In this document: piece by piece, positions 1 to 8,476 of the stretch
Position numbering within the stretch: the first letter of the stretch is position 1
Layout: each line of letters starts with the position of its first letter
Source: Nitrospira sp.
GTDB taxonomy: Bacteria > Nitrospirota > Nitrospiria > Nitrospirales > Nitrospiraceae
Direction: 5' to 3'
DNA length: 64,000 nt
Assembly (NCBI GenBank): GCA_005116965.1
Contig: SWDG01000007.1
Coordinates: forward strand, 115,722 to 179,721
Made by a program: the position numbers and the translations under genes
Notes under the pieces: generated by a model
What the model was told of the DNA's origin: nothing
What the model saw: the letters and a program-made list of their open reading frames with translations, nothing else
The model's database searches: none

Positions 1-285
1 AGCCATCGCAAGCTTTTCCATTGAGGCCCGATCTGTATCCATCCCGGTCAAGATCGACGTCGTTTGACCGATCACTTCCTGCTCGGCATAGCCGGTCAGT
101 ACCAGGAAGGCCGGATTGACATAGATGATGGGATGATGAGACACCCTCGCATCCGTCACGAGCACACTGCAATTCGCCGCTGCGATGACGGTTGAATTCA
201 GAATGTTCTCTTGGCGTTGTCGAAGCAGTATCCAAAGAACACAACTAAGAGACAGGAGCAACCCTAGGAAGAGACCAGCAACCAT
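1..285 (-). CDS. PAS-domain membrane sensor protein, N-terminal part (cut by window edge)
   Basis: This gene runs off the left edge of the window, so only its first 95 codons are visible. Translation of the minus strand from ATG at 283-285 gives a hydrophobic N-terminal segment (about residues 1-22, ending LWILLRQR), then a PAS domain start with the motif NCSVLVTDA and the typical YVNPAFLVLTGYAEQEVIGQ pattern. A GGAGG ribosome site lies nine bases upstream, which decides the start. PAS domains with this layout usually sense a ligand or pass a signal to a kinase or GGDEF output, but the output domain lies outside the window. It sits downstream of, and in line with, the response regulator and giant kinase genes. 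Confidence 0.8.
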   Translation of the reverse strand, partial: MVAGLFLGLLLSLSCVLWILLRQRQENILNSTVIAAANCSVLVTDARVSHHPIIYVNPAFLVLTGYAEQEVIGQTTSILTGMDTDRASMEKLAMA

Positions 286-390
286 GCGGGACAACCTCCC
301 CGTGTGCGCACGCGGAGTAGTTATGGATACTAATAATTTGGTGCTACACTACATGAAGCATGAGCGGAATGCCCAGGGATGAAGGGTAGC

Positions 391-410
391 TGCAAAACTA
401 AATTTTTGCA
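391..410. promoter_or_regulatory. AT-rich inverted repeat between sensor and response regulator genes
   Basis: The arms TGCAAAA and TTTTGCA are separated by six bases. The repeat lies 31 bases beyond the stop of the response regulator gene and upstream of the next gene on the same strand. It could be a weak terminator hairpin or an operator for the partial PAS sensor gene. There is no T-run that would favour a terminator. Confidence 0.3.
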
Positions 411-441
411 CCTAAAAGCAGTAGATCCGAATGTTGGTCGC

Positions 442-1098
442 TCATCCTTGCCGTTTCACAAAAAAGGCAGCCGCTTGCGCACGCCGAGTGATGCGAAGCT
501 TTTGAAAGACGTTTGCCAAGTAGTTCTTCACGGTCTTGTCGCTGAGCCCGAGCGCAGCGGCAATTTCCTTGTTGGTCTTTCCCTCGGCAACCAACGCAAC
601 GACTCGTTCTTCCTGAGTGGACAGTTGGTCCGTACCAGAGGTTGCTGGCAGATCGTGAAGCCCTCTCAGCCACCGCAGAGCCCGTTCCGTCACATGAGCG
701 TCCAAGATCGATTGACCTTTCGCCACCGAGCGGATGGCTTCGAGCAAGGCGGGTGAATCGATTTCTTTAAGGACATAGCCATGAGCGCCGGCGAGCACGG
801 CGGCGAGCACGGAGTCGTCGTCAGCATAGGAGGTCAGGAAAATGACCCGTGTCCCCGGCAGCGCTCCGAGAATCTCCCGACAGGCATCGACACCAGACCC
901 ATCCGGTAGTCGGACATCCATCAAGATCACGTCGGGCTTCACCCTCTGCGCTTGTTGGACGGCCTCCGCCATGGTGCCCGCTTCCCCGATAACCGCGATG
1001 CCCTGGGTTTGGCCGAGCACCGTCCGCAGTCCCACGCGAATCACCTCATGATCATCGACAAGCAGCACACGAATAACGTGAGTTTTAGTTGTGAGCAT
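442..1098 (-). CDS. NarL/DevR-type response regulator (receiver + LuxR helix-turn-helix)
   Basis: The 218-residue protein has a receiver domain at about residues 9-125, with acidic pair VDDH, phospho-acceptor Asp in VILMDVRLPDGSG and the switch Lys in GYVLKE. A LuxR-type helix-turn-helix follows at about 150-210, with GKTNKEIAAALGLSDKTVKN. The HTH most resembles the DevR/DosR group. It is the expected transcriptional output of the large kinase directly upstream: the two genes overlap by 14 bases, so they are probably translationally coupled. Start ATG at 1098 has AAGGA about eight bases upstream. The regulon cannot be read from the window. Confidence 0.93.
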   Translation of the reverse strand: MLTTKTHVIRVLLVDDHEVIRVGLRTVLGQTQGIAVIGEAGTMAEAVQQAQRVKPDVILMDVRLPDGSGVDACREILGALPGTRVIFLTSYADDDSVLAAVLAGAHGYVLKEIDSPALLEAIRSVAKGQSILDAHVTERALRWLRGLHDLPATSGTDQLSTQEERVVALVAEGKTNKEIAAALGLSDKTVKNYLANVFQKLRITRRAQAAAFFVKRQG

Positions 1099-4000
1099 AA
1101 TGAGTATCCTTTGGAAGATCGAGTGAGATCCTCGTCCCCTTGTCTGGTTTCGACTGGATGGCGAACAAGCCCCTGACTTTTTGAGCCCGTGCCGCCATGT
1201 TGACTAATCCATGGCCAACCCCCTGAACTGAGCGGGTACTAAACCCGATGCCGTCATCCGTCACAGCCAGACGATCAGAGCGGATGAGATCCCGAAGCGA
1301 GACGGTGATCTGTTTGGCGCGGCTGTGGCGCAACGCATTACTCACCCCTTCCCGTACGATGTTGATGATATGGAGTGCCTGTTCGGTGGAAAGCCGCCGT
1401 GCGGCCTCGTCGTCGATTCTGACCCGACATCTGGTGGAAGAAGAGATGGACATCGTTTCGACCATCGTCCGCAAGGCGGTCGAAAAGTCTCCACCCTGCA
1501 ACACTTGAGATTCGAGGCCGGCAATGAAATTCCGGACTTCCGTCATGACCTGGTTGAGCTGCCTAATGGCATGATCCAGTGCCACCATAAACTTCTTCGC
1601 CACAGGATCGCGTCGCTTCCTGATCAGTGGCTTACACGCTTCTAACCCAAGTCCAACAGCATACAGGGATTGGAGAATACCATCATGGAGGTCTTGACTG
1701 ATCCGCTCTCGTTCTTGAAGTGCGGCGCTCAAATCTCGTTCACGTTGTACGAGAATCTCCTCCATCCGTTTGCGCTCCGTGATATCCGTCGCGGCACCCA
1801 GCACCATGTGAACCTGTCCTTGATCGTCGAAAATCGGCCTCTTAACCGTCTGTAACCATCGCGTCTTTCCCCCGGCATCGGTGATCCTTTCCTCCGGGAT
1901 GAACCGATCTCTCCCGGAATAGATCACCTCAAGATCGCTCCGCCGAAAGAACTCTACCTCTTCGGCATTTGCATTGAAGTCGGAATCCGATTTCCCGATC
2001 AGCTCTTCCACCGTCGTGCCATACCAATCAGCCACAGCCTTGTTGGCCACCGTAAAACGACCGTCGCGATCCTTGGCAAAGATGAGGTCGGGATCGGTGT
2101 CGATGACCTGTCGCAAGAATGTATGGGAGCGACGGAGCTCGGCTTCAGCCCGCTTTCGCTCTGCAACGTCTCGCATGATCATGCAGGCGTACTCTTTCCC
2201 TTCATGTTGCAGATAATTGACCGTCACGTCCGTCTGCAAGACGAGTCCAGTTCGTGACCAAAACTTCGCATCGAATGTTAACGCGCCCTGCTGTTTGAGA
2301 TAATTCCAATGAGTCACCCACCGCTCTACGGGGAAATTTGGGTCAATATCGTGGACCGTCATGGCCAGCAGTTGCTCGCGTGAGTACTCCAACATGTGGC
2401 ATGCGGTATCATTGACGCTGAATATTCGAGCGTTGGGGTCTAGCCACAAGATTGCCTCGACGGCTTGATCCACGGAGAACTGGGTCAACCGTAGCGCTCG
2501 TTCCAGGCGCTTGCTCTCAGTGATATCGTCGCCAACCGTCACACTGCACTGCTTGCCATTCAACTCGATCAGTTCCGATGACAGCACGCACTGGCGCTCC
2601 TCGCCGCTCTTGCTTCGTAGTGTCACTTCCACATTGCGGACCGATCTCTGGTGTTTCAACAGTTCGAGATAACGGTCCCGTGCCTCAGTCGAGGGCCAGA
2701 TTCCTATTTCTTGTGTCGTGTGTCCTACAACTTCTTCTTTACGATAGGCGAACAGCTGACACGCGGCATCATTGGCGTCGATCACTCGACCAGAGTCCAG
2801 CTCGCTAATGACGACCGGATGGGGACTGGCTTGGAACGCCTTCGCAAAACGCTCTTCGCTCATGCGAAGCGCTTCCTCGGCTTGCTTGCGTTCCGTGATG
2901 TCGTTAGCAACAGTCACTACACAGAGCGTTCCGTTGAGCTCTGCAAGATCAGCGGAGGTCAGAAAGTAGCGCAACGCGCCCGATTTGGCCTTTAACACAA
3001 ACTCCATGTTCCGCACCGGCTGCCCAGCTTTCAAGCGCTCGATGACCCGCACTCTCTCTTCGAGATTAGGCCAGATACCTAGTATCAACGTGGTGTTTCC
3101 GATTACTTCTTCTCGACGAAAACCGAACACGTCAAGACAGGCATCGTTCACCTCAATACATCGGCCCGTTGCTGCCTCCGTGATTCCGATCGGATGAGGA
3201 CTTGTTCGGAAGGCTTTGGAGAATCGTTCTTCGCTTTCCCGTAGGGCTTGCTCAGCCTGCTTACGCTCGGTGACATCGAAGATCGCGCCATCGAGGAAAC
3301 GCACGTCGCCATTCGAGGTAAACACCCCCTGCCCTTTTTCATAAACCCACCGGACGGTACCATTCGCCTGGATGAGGCGGTACTCGATGACATATGGACG
3401 GTGCTCCTGCAAGCTCGTCCAGGTCGCCTCCTCCACCAACTGGCGATCATCTGGGTGAATCACACTGGCGTAGGAGCGGGTGTGGTTGGCGATGAACTCC
3501 GTGGCTGGATATCCGACGATGTTCTCAATCGCATTGCTGAGATAAGACATCGTCCACTCCCTGTCCACGGCGCAGCGATAGATTGCTCCTGGAATATTTG
3601 CAACCAGGGTGCGGAACCGTGCCTCGCTCTCGGACAATGATCGTTCCGCTTGCTTGCGCTCCGTGATATCGACGGTGGCACCGATGAGGTGCGTCAATTG
3701 TCCCTTTCGATCTCGGACGGCTTGAGCTCGTACGTCACCCCAGACGATAGAACCGTCTTTCTTTATGTGGCGCAGCTCGTAGTGAGAGGACTCTACCGCT
3801 CCGCTTTGGACCAATTCCCAGTTCTTCATAGCGATCGGCTGGTCCTCCGGACAGACCAAGTTCAGCCACTCATAGGGATCCGTGGAGAGTTCTTCGGGAG
3901 CATAGCCAAGGAGGGCTTTGAGATTAGCATCTGCGTGGTATTCACCTGCGATGACATCCAATTCCCAAACCCCCACCTTGCCAATAGCCGTAGCTCGCGC

Positions 4001-6493
4001 GTAGCGTTCCTGGCTGGCCTGCAGCTCTGCGGTCCGCTCGGTCACCTTGCGCTCCAATTCATCATGCGCTTTCCGAAGGGCTTCTTCTGCCCGTTTGCGC
4101 TCGGTGATGTCTTGGAACGTTCCGTACGCGCGAACTGCCCGGTCGTTCACGACTTCGACCTTCCCGGCAGCCCGGACTGCAAGCCGGCGGCCCTTCGCTG
4201 AGACAAGATCTAACTCGAGATCCCAAGACATCCCCTGGGCCATCGCTTTTCCCAACGCCTCAGCGATAAGGGGCCGACTTTCTGGTGTATAAAAATTCAA
4301 CGCCGTGTCCACCGCCGGGCTGTACAACTCCGGCGTGGTCTCATGCAGCCGGTAGGTTTCGTCACTCCACCAGAGACAGTTGGTTACAAAATCGAGCTCC
4401 CACCCTCCTATTCTGCCGATCGCCTCTGTTTGGGCCATCAGCGCCAACTGTTGCTTGTGGTGCGTGATATCCTCTGCAATACCCGCAATGCGATGTTCCC
4501 GCCCCGCCATTCTGACGCGGCGATCGGAGATCCAGCGGACATAACCATCTCGTCCCACGATCCGGTACTCACAATGGAACACCGCAGTCGCCCCTCCGCC
4601 AACAAACTGATCATGACTTGCCTTCACCCGCGCATGGTCATCCGGATGGATCGAGTCGAGCCAAAGCGACCAATTTTGATAGATTTCCTCCCGCTCAATG
4701 CCCCAGATAAAGGTGAATGCGGCGTTGACAAACAAGACCTTCCGTTCGTCCGGCGTCACATCCGCGATCCAGAAGGCGGAACCGACTGCCTCGGCAAACT
4801 GTTGCCACCGTGCCTCGCTCTCCCTCAACGCTTCTTGTGTACGATTACGCTCAGTGACATCAGTGGCAATGACGCCAAGAGCCGAGAGATGCCCAGCTGC
4901 ATCAGCCACCGGAAATTTCACAACGAGACTGGTATGGGGTCCGTCTTCCTGTTGTGTGATCTCCTCGAACTCCTGCCCTCGACCGCTAGTCAACACTTGC
5001 TGATCATGCGATCGAAACTGAGCAGCTTGCTCAGGTGAAAACAGTTCCTCATCCGTCTTGCCTAAGGCCATGCCGGTAGCAAACCCAAAGACCTCATCGA
5101 ATCGTGGATTTGTATACAGATACCGACCGTGATGATCCTTCAGACATGTCACATTCGGCGCGTTCTCGAAGAATTGGCGAAACCGCTCTTCGCTCCGGCG
5201 CAACGCCTCCGTCCTGTCGCTTACTTGTTGTTCCAAGGTCGCATTGAGATCGGTGAGCGCTTGTTCGGAGCGCTTGCGCTCGGTAATATCGGAGAACAAG
5301 CCGATGATGGCAGGCTTCCCGTTCCACGTGATCCGCGCTGCCTCGACCTGGACCGGAATCGGTGTGCCATCCATCTTCAGATAGATTCGCTCCGCACTAT
5401 GGACGGACATTCCGCCGCTCAGCAGGCGTTTCACATTTTCACGGACTTCTTGATGATAGTCCGGATGGATGAATTCAAAGGTCGGCCGGTCCAGAATTTC
5501 CTGCGCAGCATTCGCTCCCAGGAGGACGGCGCCCGTGTGGTTGACGTAGGCGGTTCGTCCTTCACTAAAGACGAAGACACCCGATGGTGAAAGCTCAACC
5601 AACGTCCTGTACCATTCTTCACTCTCCCGTACTGACTCCTCCATTCGTTTGCGATCAGTAATATCGGCATGTGAGCCGAGGAGACTAATTCTTCGACCAT
5701 CCGCTTCAGTGACAAACGAGGCTCGTGCTTCAATCCATCGATAGCCCCCATCCTTGTGCTTCAGTCGAAATTCCTGTCGATAATCTCCCTCGCGACGAGA
5801 CACGTAGTCTCGTACGTAGGCAATCGCCGCATCACGATCCTCTGGGTGCAGAAGCGTCGTCCATCCATCAAAAGAATCTGAAATCTCCGCCGGCTCGTAT
5901 CCCAGCTGGTGTTTCCATTCCTCGGAAAACACCACCTCGTTCGTTTCCGTGTTCCAGTCCCAGAGTCCGGTACCTGACGCACGGAGAGCCTGTCGGAGCT
6001 TTTCTTGAGACGTCCGTAGCATCGCCTCCGCGCGCTTCCGCTCGGTAATGTCCAAGGCTGCCCCGGACATACGGAGGGGTTGACCGCCACTATCACGCGC
6101 AACCTCGCCGCAGCAATGAATCGTCCGTACGTCGCCATCGGGGCGGACGATTCGGCATTCCAGGTCGTAGGCTGCGGCCCCTGCCAACGCGTCATCAATC
6201 GAGGCCAGCACCCGGTCGTGATCGTCCGGCAGTACCGCCGACACAAAGCTGTCGAAGGTGATCGCTCGCACTCGAGGTTCATAGCCGAAGATCCGGTAGA
6301 GTTCATCCGACCATTCCACCTCGCCGCTTGCGATGTCCCAATTCCAACTCCCCAGGTGAGCAAGAGCTTGTGCGACCTCGAGGTGACGAGTCTGTTCGTG
6401 CAGCACTCGGTCACGTTCGGCAAGCTCGCGTGCGAGATCGGCAACCTGCCTGCGCAACAAATCTAATTCAGGACGGTGACTCGTAGAACTCAT
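1085..6493 (-). CDS. Giant multi-PAS sensor histidine kinase (12 PAS units, HisKA_3 type)
   Basis: A soluble kinase of about 1,802 residues. Twelve PAS-PAC units can be counted from their closing motifs (DITERKRAE and variants such as DVTERNRTQ and DITHHKQQ), spread over residues ~50-1570. A HisKA_3 dimerisation helix follows, with the phospho-accepting His in SQDLHDGILQS, and then an HATPase domain with EGVSNALRHS, DDGIGF and GHGLVNM. No membrane segment or signal peptide is visible, so it should sense cytoplasmic cues. ATG at 6493 was chosen because AAGGAG lies seven to eight bases upstream; an in-frame start 51 bases earlier lacks this. It overlaps the downstream LuxR-type regulator gene, its likely phosphotransfer partner. 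Confidence 0.92.
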   Translation of the reverse strand: MSSTSHRPELDLLRRQVADLARELAERDRVLHEQTRHLEVAQALAHLGSWNWDIASGEVEWSDELYRIFGYEPRVRAITFDSFVSAVLPDDHDRVLASIDDALAGAAAYDLECRIVRPDGDVRTIHCCGEVARDSGGQPLRMSGAALDITERKRAEAMLRTSQEKLRQALRASGTGLWDWNTETNEVVFSEEWKHQLGYEPAEISDSFDGWTTLLHPEDRDAAIAYVRDYVSRREGDYRQEFRLKHKDGGYRWIEARASFVTEADGRRISLLGSHADITDRKRMEESVRESEEWYRTLVELSPSGVFVFSEGRTAYVNHTGAVLLGANAAQEILDRPTFEFIHPDYHQEVRENVKRLLSGGMSVHSAERIYLKMDGTPIPVQVEAARITWNGKPAIIGLFSDITERKRSEQALTDLNATLEQQVSDRTEALRRSEERFRQFFENAPNVTCLKDHHGRYLYTNPRFDEVFGFATGMALGKTDEELFSPEQAAQFRSHDQQVLTSGRGQEFEEITQQEDGPHTSLVVKFPVADAAGHLSALGVIATDVTERNRTQEALRESEARWQQFAEAVGSAFWIADVTPDERKVLFVNAAFTFIWGIEREEIYQNWSLWLDSIHPDDHARVKASHDQFVGGGATAVFHCEYRIVGRDGYVRWISDRRVRMAGREHRIAGIAEDITHHKQQLALMAQTEAIGRIGGWELDFVTNCLWWSDETYRLHETTPELYSPAVDTALNFYTPESRPLIAEALGKAMAQGMSWDLELDLVSAKGRRLAVRAAGKVEVVNDRAVRAYGTFQDITERKRAEEALRKAHDELERKVTERTAELQASQERYARATAIGKVGVWELDVIAGEYHADANLKALLGYAPEELSTDPYEWLNLVCPEDQPIAMKNWELVQSGAVESSHYELRHIKKDGSIVWGDVRAQAVRDRKGQLTHLIGATVDITERKQAERSLSESEARFRTLVANIPGAIYRCAVDREWTMSYLSNAIENIVGYPATEFIANHTRSYASVIHPDDRQLVEEATWTSLQEHRPYVIEYRLIQANGTVRWVYEKGQGVFTSNGDVRFLDGAIFDVTERKQAEQALRESEERFSKAFRTSPHPIGITEAATGRCIEVNDACLDVFGFRREEVIGNTTLILGIWPNLEERVRVIERLKAGQPVRNMEFVLKAKSGALRYFLTSADLAELNGTLCVVTVANDITERKQAEEALRMSEERFAKAFQASPHPVVISELDSGRVIDANDAACQLFAYRKEEVVGHTTQEIGIWPSTEARDRYLELLKHQRSVRNVEVTLRSKSGEERQCVLSSELIELNGKQCSVTVGDDITESKRLERALRLTQFSVDQAVEAILWLDPNARIFSVNDTACHMLEYSREQLLAMTVHDIDPNFPVERWVTHWNYLKQQGALTFDAKFWSRTGLVLQTDVTVNYLQHEGKEYACMIMRDVAERKRAEAELRRSHTFLRQVIDTDPDLIFAKDRDGRFTVANKAVADWYGTTVEELIGKSDSDFNANAEEVEFFRRSDLEVIYSGRDRFIPEERITDAGGKTRWLQTVKRPIFDDQGQVHMVLGAATDITERKRMEEILVQRERDLSAALQERERISQDLHDGILQSLYAVGLGLEACKPLIRKRRDPVAKKFMVALDHAIRQLNQVMTEVRNFIAGLESQVLQGGDFSTALRTMVETMSISSSTRCRVRIDDEAARRLSTEQALHIINIVREGVSNALRHSRAKQITVSLRDLIRSDRLAVTDDGIGFSTRSVQGVGHGLVNMAARAQKVRGLFAIQSKPDKGTRISLDLPKDTHYAHN

Positions 6494-6714
6494 GATGAGG
6501 CTCCTTGCCGCGCGACGCCGACAGTACCTCAACAGCCAGCTCAACTCACAGGAGCGACCATGTCACGTGGCGAATGATGATGACGGCCCAGCGCACTGCT
6601 TCCTAAGATAAAGACCTCAGGAGAGGGCTAGTGTCCTACGAGAATAGGCGAAAGTCTAGATCCAAATGGCCCAGAGTCTCTACCTGAAAAAAGACGAGGC
6701 TGCATCGAGTATGA

Positions 6715-6798
6715 TGGTGCCGAAGGCGGGACTTGAACCCGCACGGCTTTCGCCACACGCCCCTCAAACGTGCGTGTCTGCCATTCCACCACTTCGGC
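6715..6798 (-). tRNA. tRNA-Leu (anticodon GAG)
   Basis: The minus strand folds as a class II tRNA. The acceptor stem is GCCGAAG/CTTCGGC with encoded CCA (complement at 6715-6717). The anticodon stem CACGT/GCGTG holds loop TTGAGGG, giving anticodon GAG. There is a long variable arm and a T-arm GTTCAAGTC. It reads Leu CUC/CUU codons. Confidence 0.93.
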
Positions 6799-6900
6799 AC
6801 AAAGCGTGAAGCATCACTCGTGAAGCGTCGTTCGTCGGAATTCGTCGTGGACAGCGGTTCACGAGACACGCTTCACGAACGACGAGCGACGCCTGAGGGA
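6799..6900. repeat. Short shuffled direct and inverted repeats upstream of tRNA-Leu
   Basis: The 100 bases 5' of the tRNA contain several imperfect copies of a module like GTGAAGCGTCGTTCGTCG, some direct (AGCGTGAAGCATCACTCGTGAAGC) split by short spacers and some inverted (CACGCTTCACGAACGACG). It is not coding in any convincing way. It looks like a small palindromic intergenic repeat, although no second copy was recognised in this window. Confidence 0.4.
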
Positions 6901-6988
6901 GTGCGCATTATAGAAGTAGGGTAAAATTGTTGTCAATCAACCGGACGTTCGGTAGAATCGGCATCTTATTGTCCTAGGTTGCTCTTTC

Positions 6989-7669
6989 ATGACGCGAACA
7001 GACGAACAAGGCCTCTCCTCTTCCATTGCAGCGTTTTTTGATGTCGACAATACCATTTTGCCTGGTGAAGCGAGTGAAATGAGATTTTTCCGCTGGCTGT
7101 GGCGACGCGGTATCGTCGGGTGGCCTGAAGCTCGTGAGAGCGTGTCGTGGCTCCTGCGACATTTCCCGGCATTGTCGCTGCACCCGCTCCGCAAGCGGAA
7201 GCTGTACCTGGCCGGAAAACCTTCGCAAGTGATTCAACCGTTGGGCGAGGAGTTTTGTCGCGAGGAACTCTGTCCTCGTGTCTCCCCCGCTGCGATGCGG
7301 ATGCTCGACGAGCATCGCCGTGCCGGCCACGCCATCATTTTCGTGACAGGGTCCATCGATTTTCTAATCGCCCCCGTCGCGGACGCACTTCGAGCTGATC
7401 GTTGCTTTGCCACTCGATTGGAACAGCAGAATGGACTCTATACCGGATTTCTTGTGCCACCCCTGCCGTATGGGGAGGGGAAACGCCAACTCATTGATCA
7501 GTTGATCCATGAACTGACGCTGGATCTCTCCCAATGCTATGCGTACGGGGATAGCCCGGGTGATGTTGACTTGCTCCGTGCCGTGGGGCATCCGACGGTG
7601 GTGAACCCAATTCGTGGCATGGCCTCCATCGCCCGACAGCAGAACTGGCCGATCGTCAAATGGCGATGA
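6989..7669 (+). CDS. HAD-superfamily subfamily IB phosphatase (SerB-like)
   Basis: A 226-residue protein with the four HAD motifs: FFDVDNTI near residue 17 (nucleophile and acid Asp), FVTGS near 119, a Lys in GEGKRQL near 163, and YGDSPGDVDLL near 184. The pattern matches the TIGR01490-type HAD-IB phosphatases related to phosphoserine phosphatase. The substrate could be a small phosphorylated metabolite, but nothing in the sequence fixes it. It stands alone between tRNA-Leu and queE, about 75 bases from the latter. Confidence 0.85.
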   Translation: MTRTDEQGLSSSIAAFFDVDNTILPGEASEMRFFRWLWRRGIVGWPEARESVSWLLRHFPALSLHPLRKRKLYLAGKPSQVIQPLGEEFCREELCPRVSPAAMRMLDEHRRAGHAIIFVTGSIDFLIAPVADALRADRCFATRLEQQNGLYTGFLVPPLPYGEGKRQLIDQLIHELTLDLSQCYAYGDSPGDVDLLRAVGHPTVVNPIRGMASIARQQNWPIVKWR

Positions 7670-7746
7670 GTGACTCCTTGTGATCGAATCAACCGCCTGC
7701 TCGGTGAATCATCCAATCGACGATTTGGTTAGTCCACACACGGCTC

Positions 7747-8382
7747 ATGCGCGTCACTGAAATTTTTCATAGCGTTCAAGGCGAGTCGACCTTTGCCGGC
7801 CTCCCCTGCGTGTTCGTACGTCTGACCGGTTGCCCGCTGCGATGCACTTGGTGTGACACGGAGTATGCGTTCTTTGGCGGAACGGACCGGTCCATCGATG
7901 ACATTCTCGACACGGTGCGATCCTATGGTTGTCAGTTGGTGGAGGTGACGGGAGGTGAACCGTTAGCGCAACCGGATAGCAGCGCGCTGCTCCGTCGATT
8001 GTGCCATGAAGGATTCACAGTCCTCCTTGAAACGAGTGGAGCAGTGGATACCGCCACCGTCGATCCATCGGTCCATATTATCTTGGACGTGAAATGCCCG
8101 GGAAGCGGCATGACAGAACGGATGCACTGGCCCAATGTCGAACGATTGCGACCACAGGATGAAGCAAAATTCGTCATGAATGACCGGAGTGATTACGAAT
8201 GGGCGAAACGTATTCTGGATCGCTTCCAGCTGACTGATCGTTGTGCGGTTCACTTTAGTCCGGTATTTGGTGCGCTGGATCCACAGCGGTTGGCTGAATG
8301 GCTCTTGGCAGATCGATTACCGATTCGCCTTCAGTTGCAACTCCACAAGCACATCTGGGCACCCAATATGCGGGGAGTGTGA
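7747..8382 (+). CDS. queE: 7-carboxy-7-deazaguanine synthase (radical SAM)
   Basis: The 211-residue protein carries the compact radical-SAM signature CPLRCTWCDT (C-x3-C-x2-C) at about residue 30, the N-terminal ITEIFHSVQGES-like motif (here VTEIFHSVQGES) and the VTGGEPL glycine-rich SAM-binding motif. QueE converts 6-carboxy-tetrahydropterin to CDG in the queuosine/7-deazaguanine pathway. Length and motifs are normal for the family. No other que gene is next to it; the following gene is pepA. Confidence 0.93.
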   Translation: MRVTEIFHSVQGESTFAGLPCVFVRLTGCPLRCTWCDTEYAFFGGTDRSIDDILDTVRSYGCQLVEVTGGEPLAQPDSSALLRRLCHEGFTVLLETSGAVDTATVDPSVHIILDVKCPGSGMTERMHWPNVERLRPQDEAKFVMNDRSDYEWAKRILDRFQLTDRCAVHFSPVFGALDPQRLAEWLLADRLPIRLQLQLHKHIWAPNMRGV

Positions 8383-8476
8383 AGAATACCGCCGTCGAGC
8401 AAGATGAAGAAGTCGCGATGACAACCAACAATCGGCTGATGCTGCTTGCCCATTGATGCATCAAAAGGAGAATCGA

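Noticed and set aside
3650..4201. Long plus-strand reading frame opposite the giant kinase
   Set aside because: It is a shadow of GC-rich PAS coding on the minus strand; it has no ribosome site or recognisable domain.
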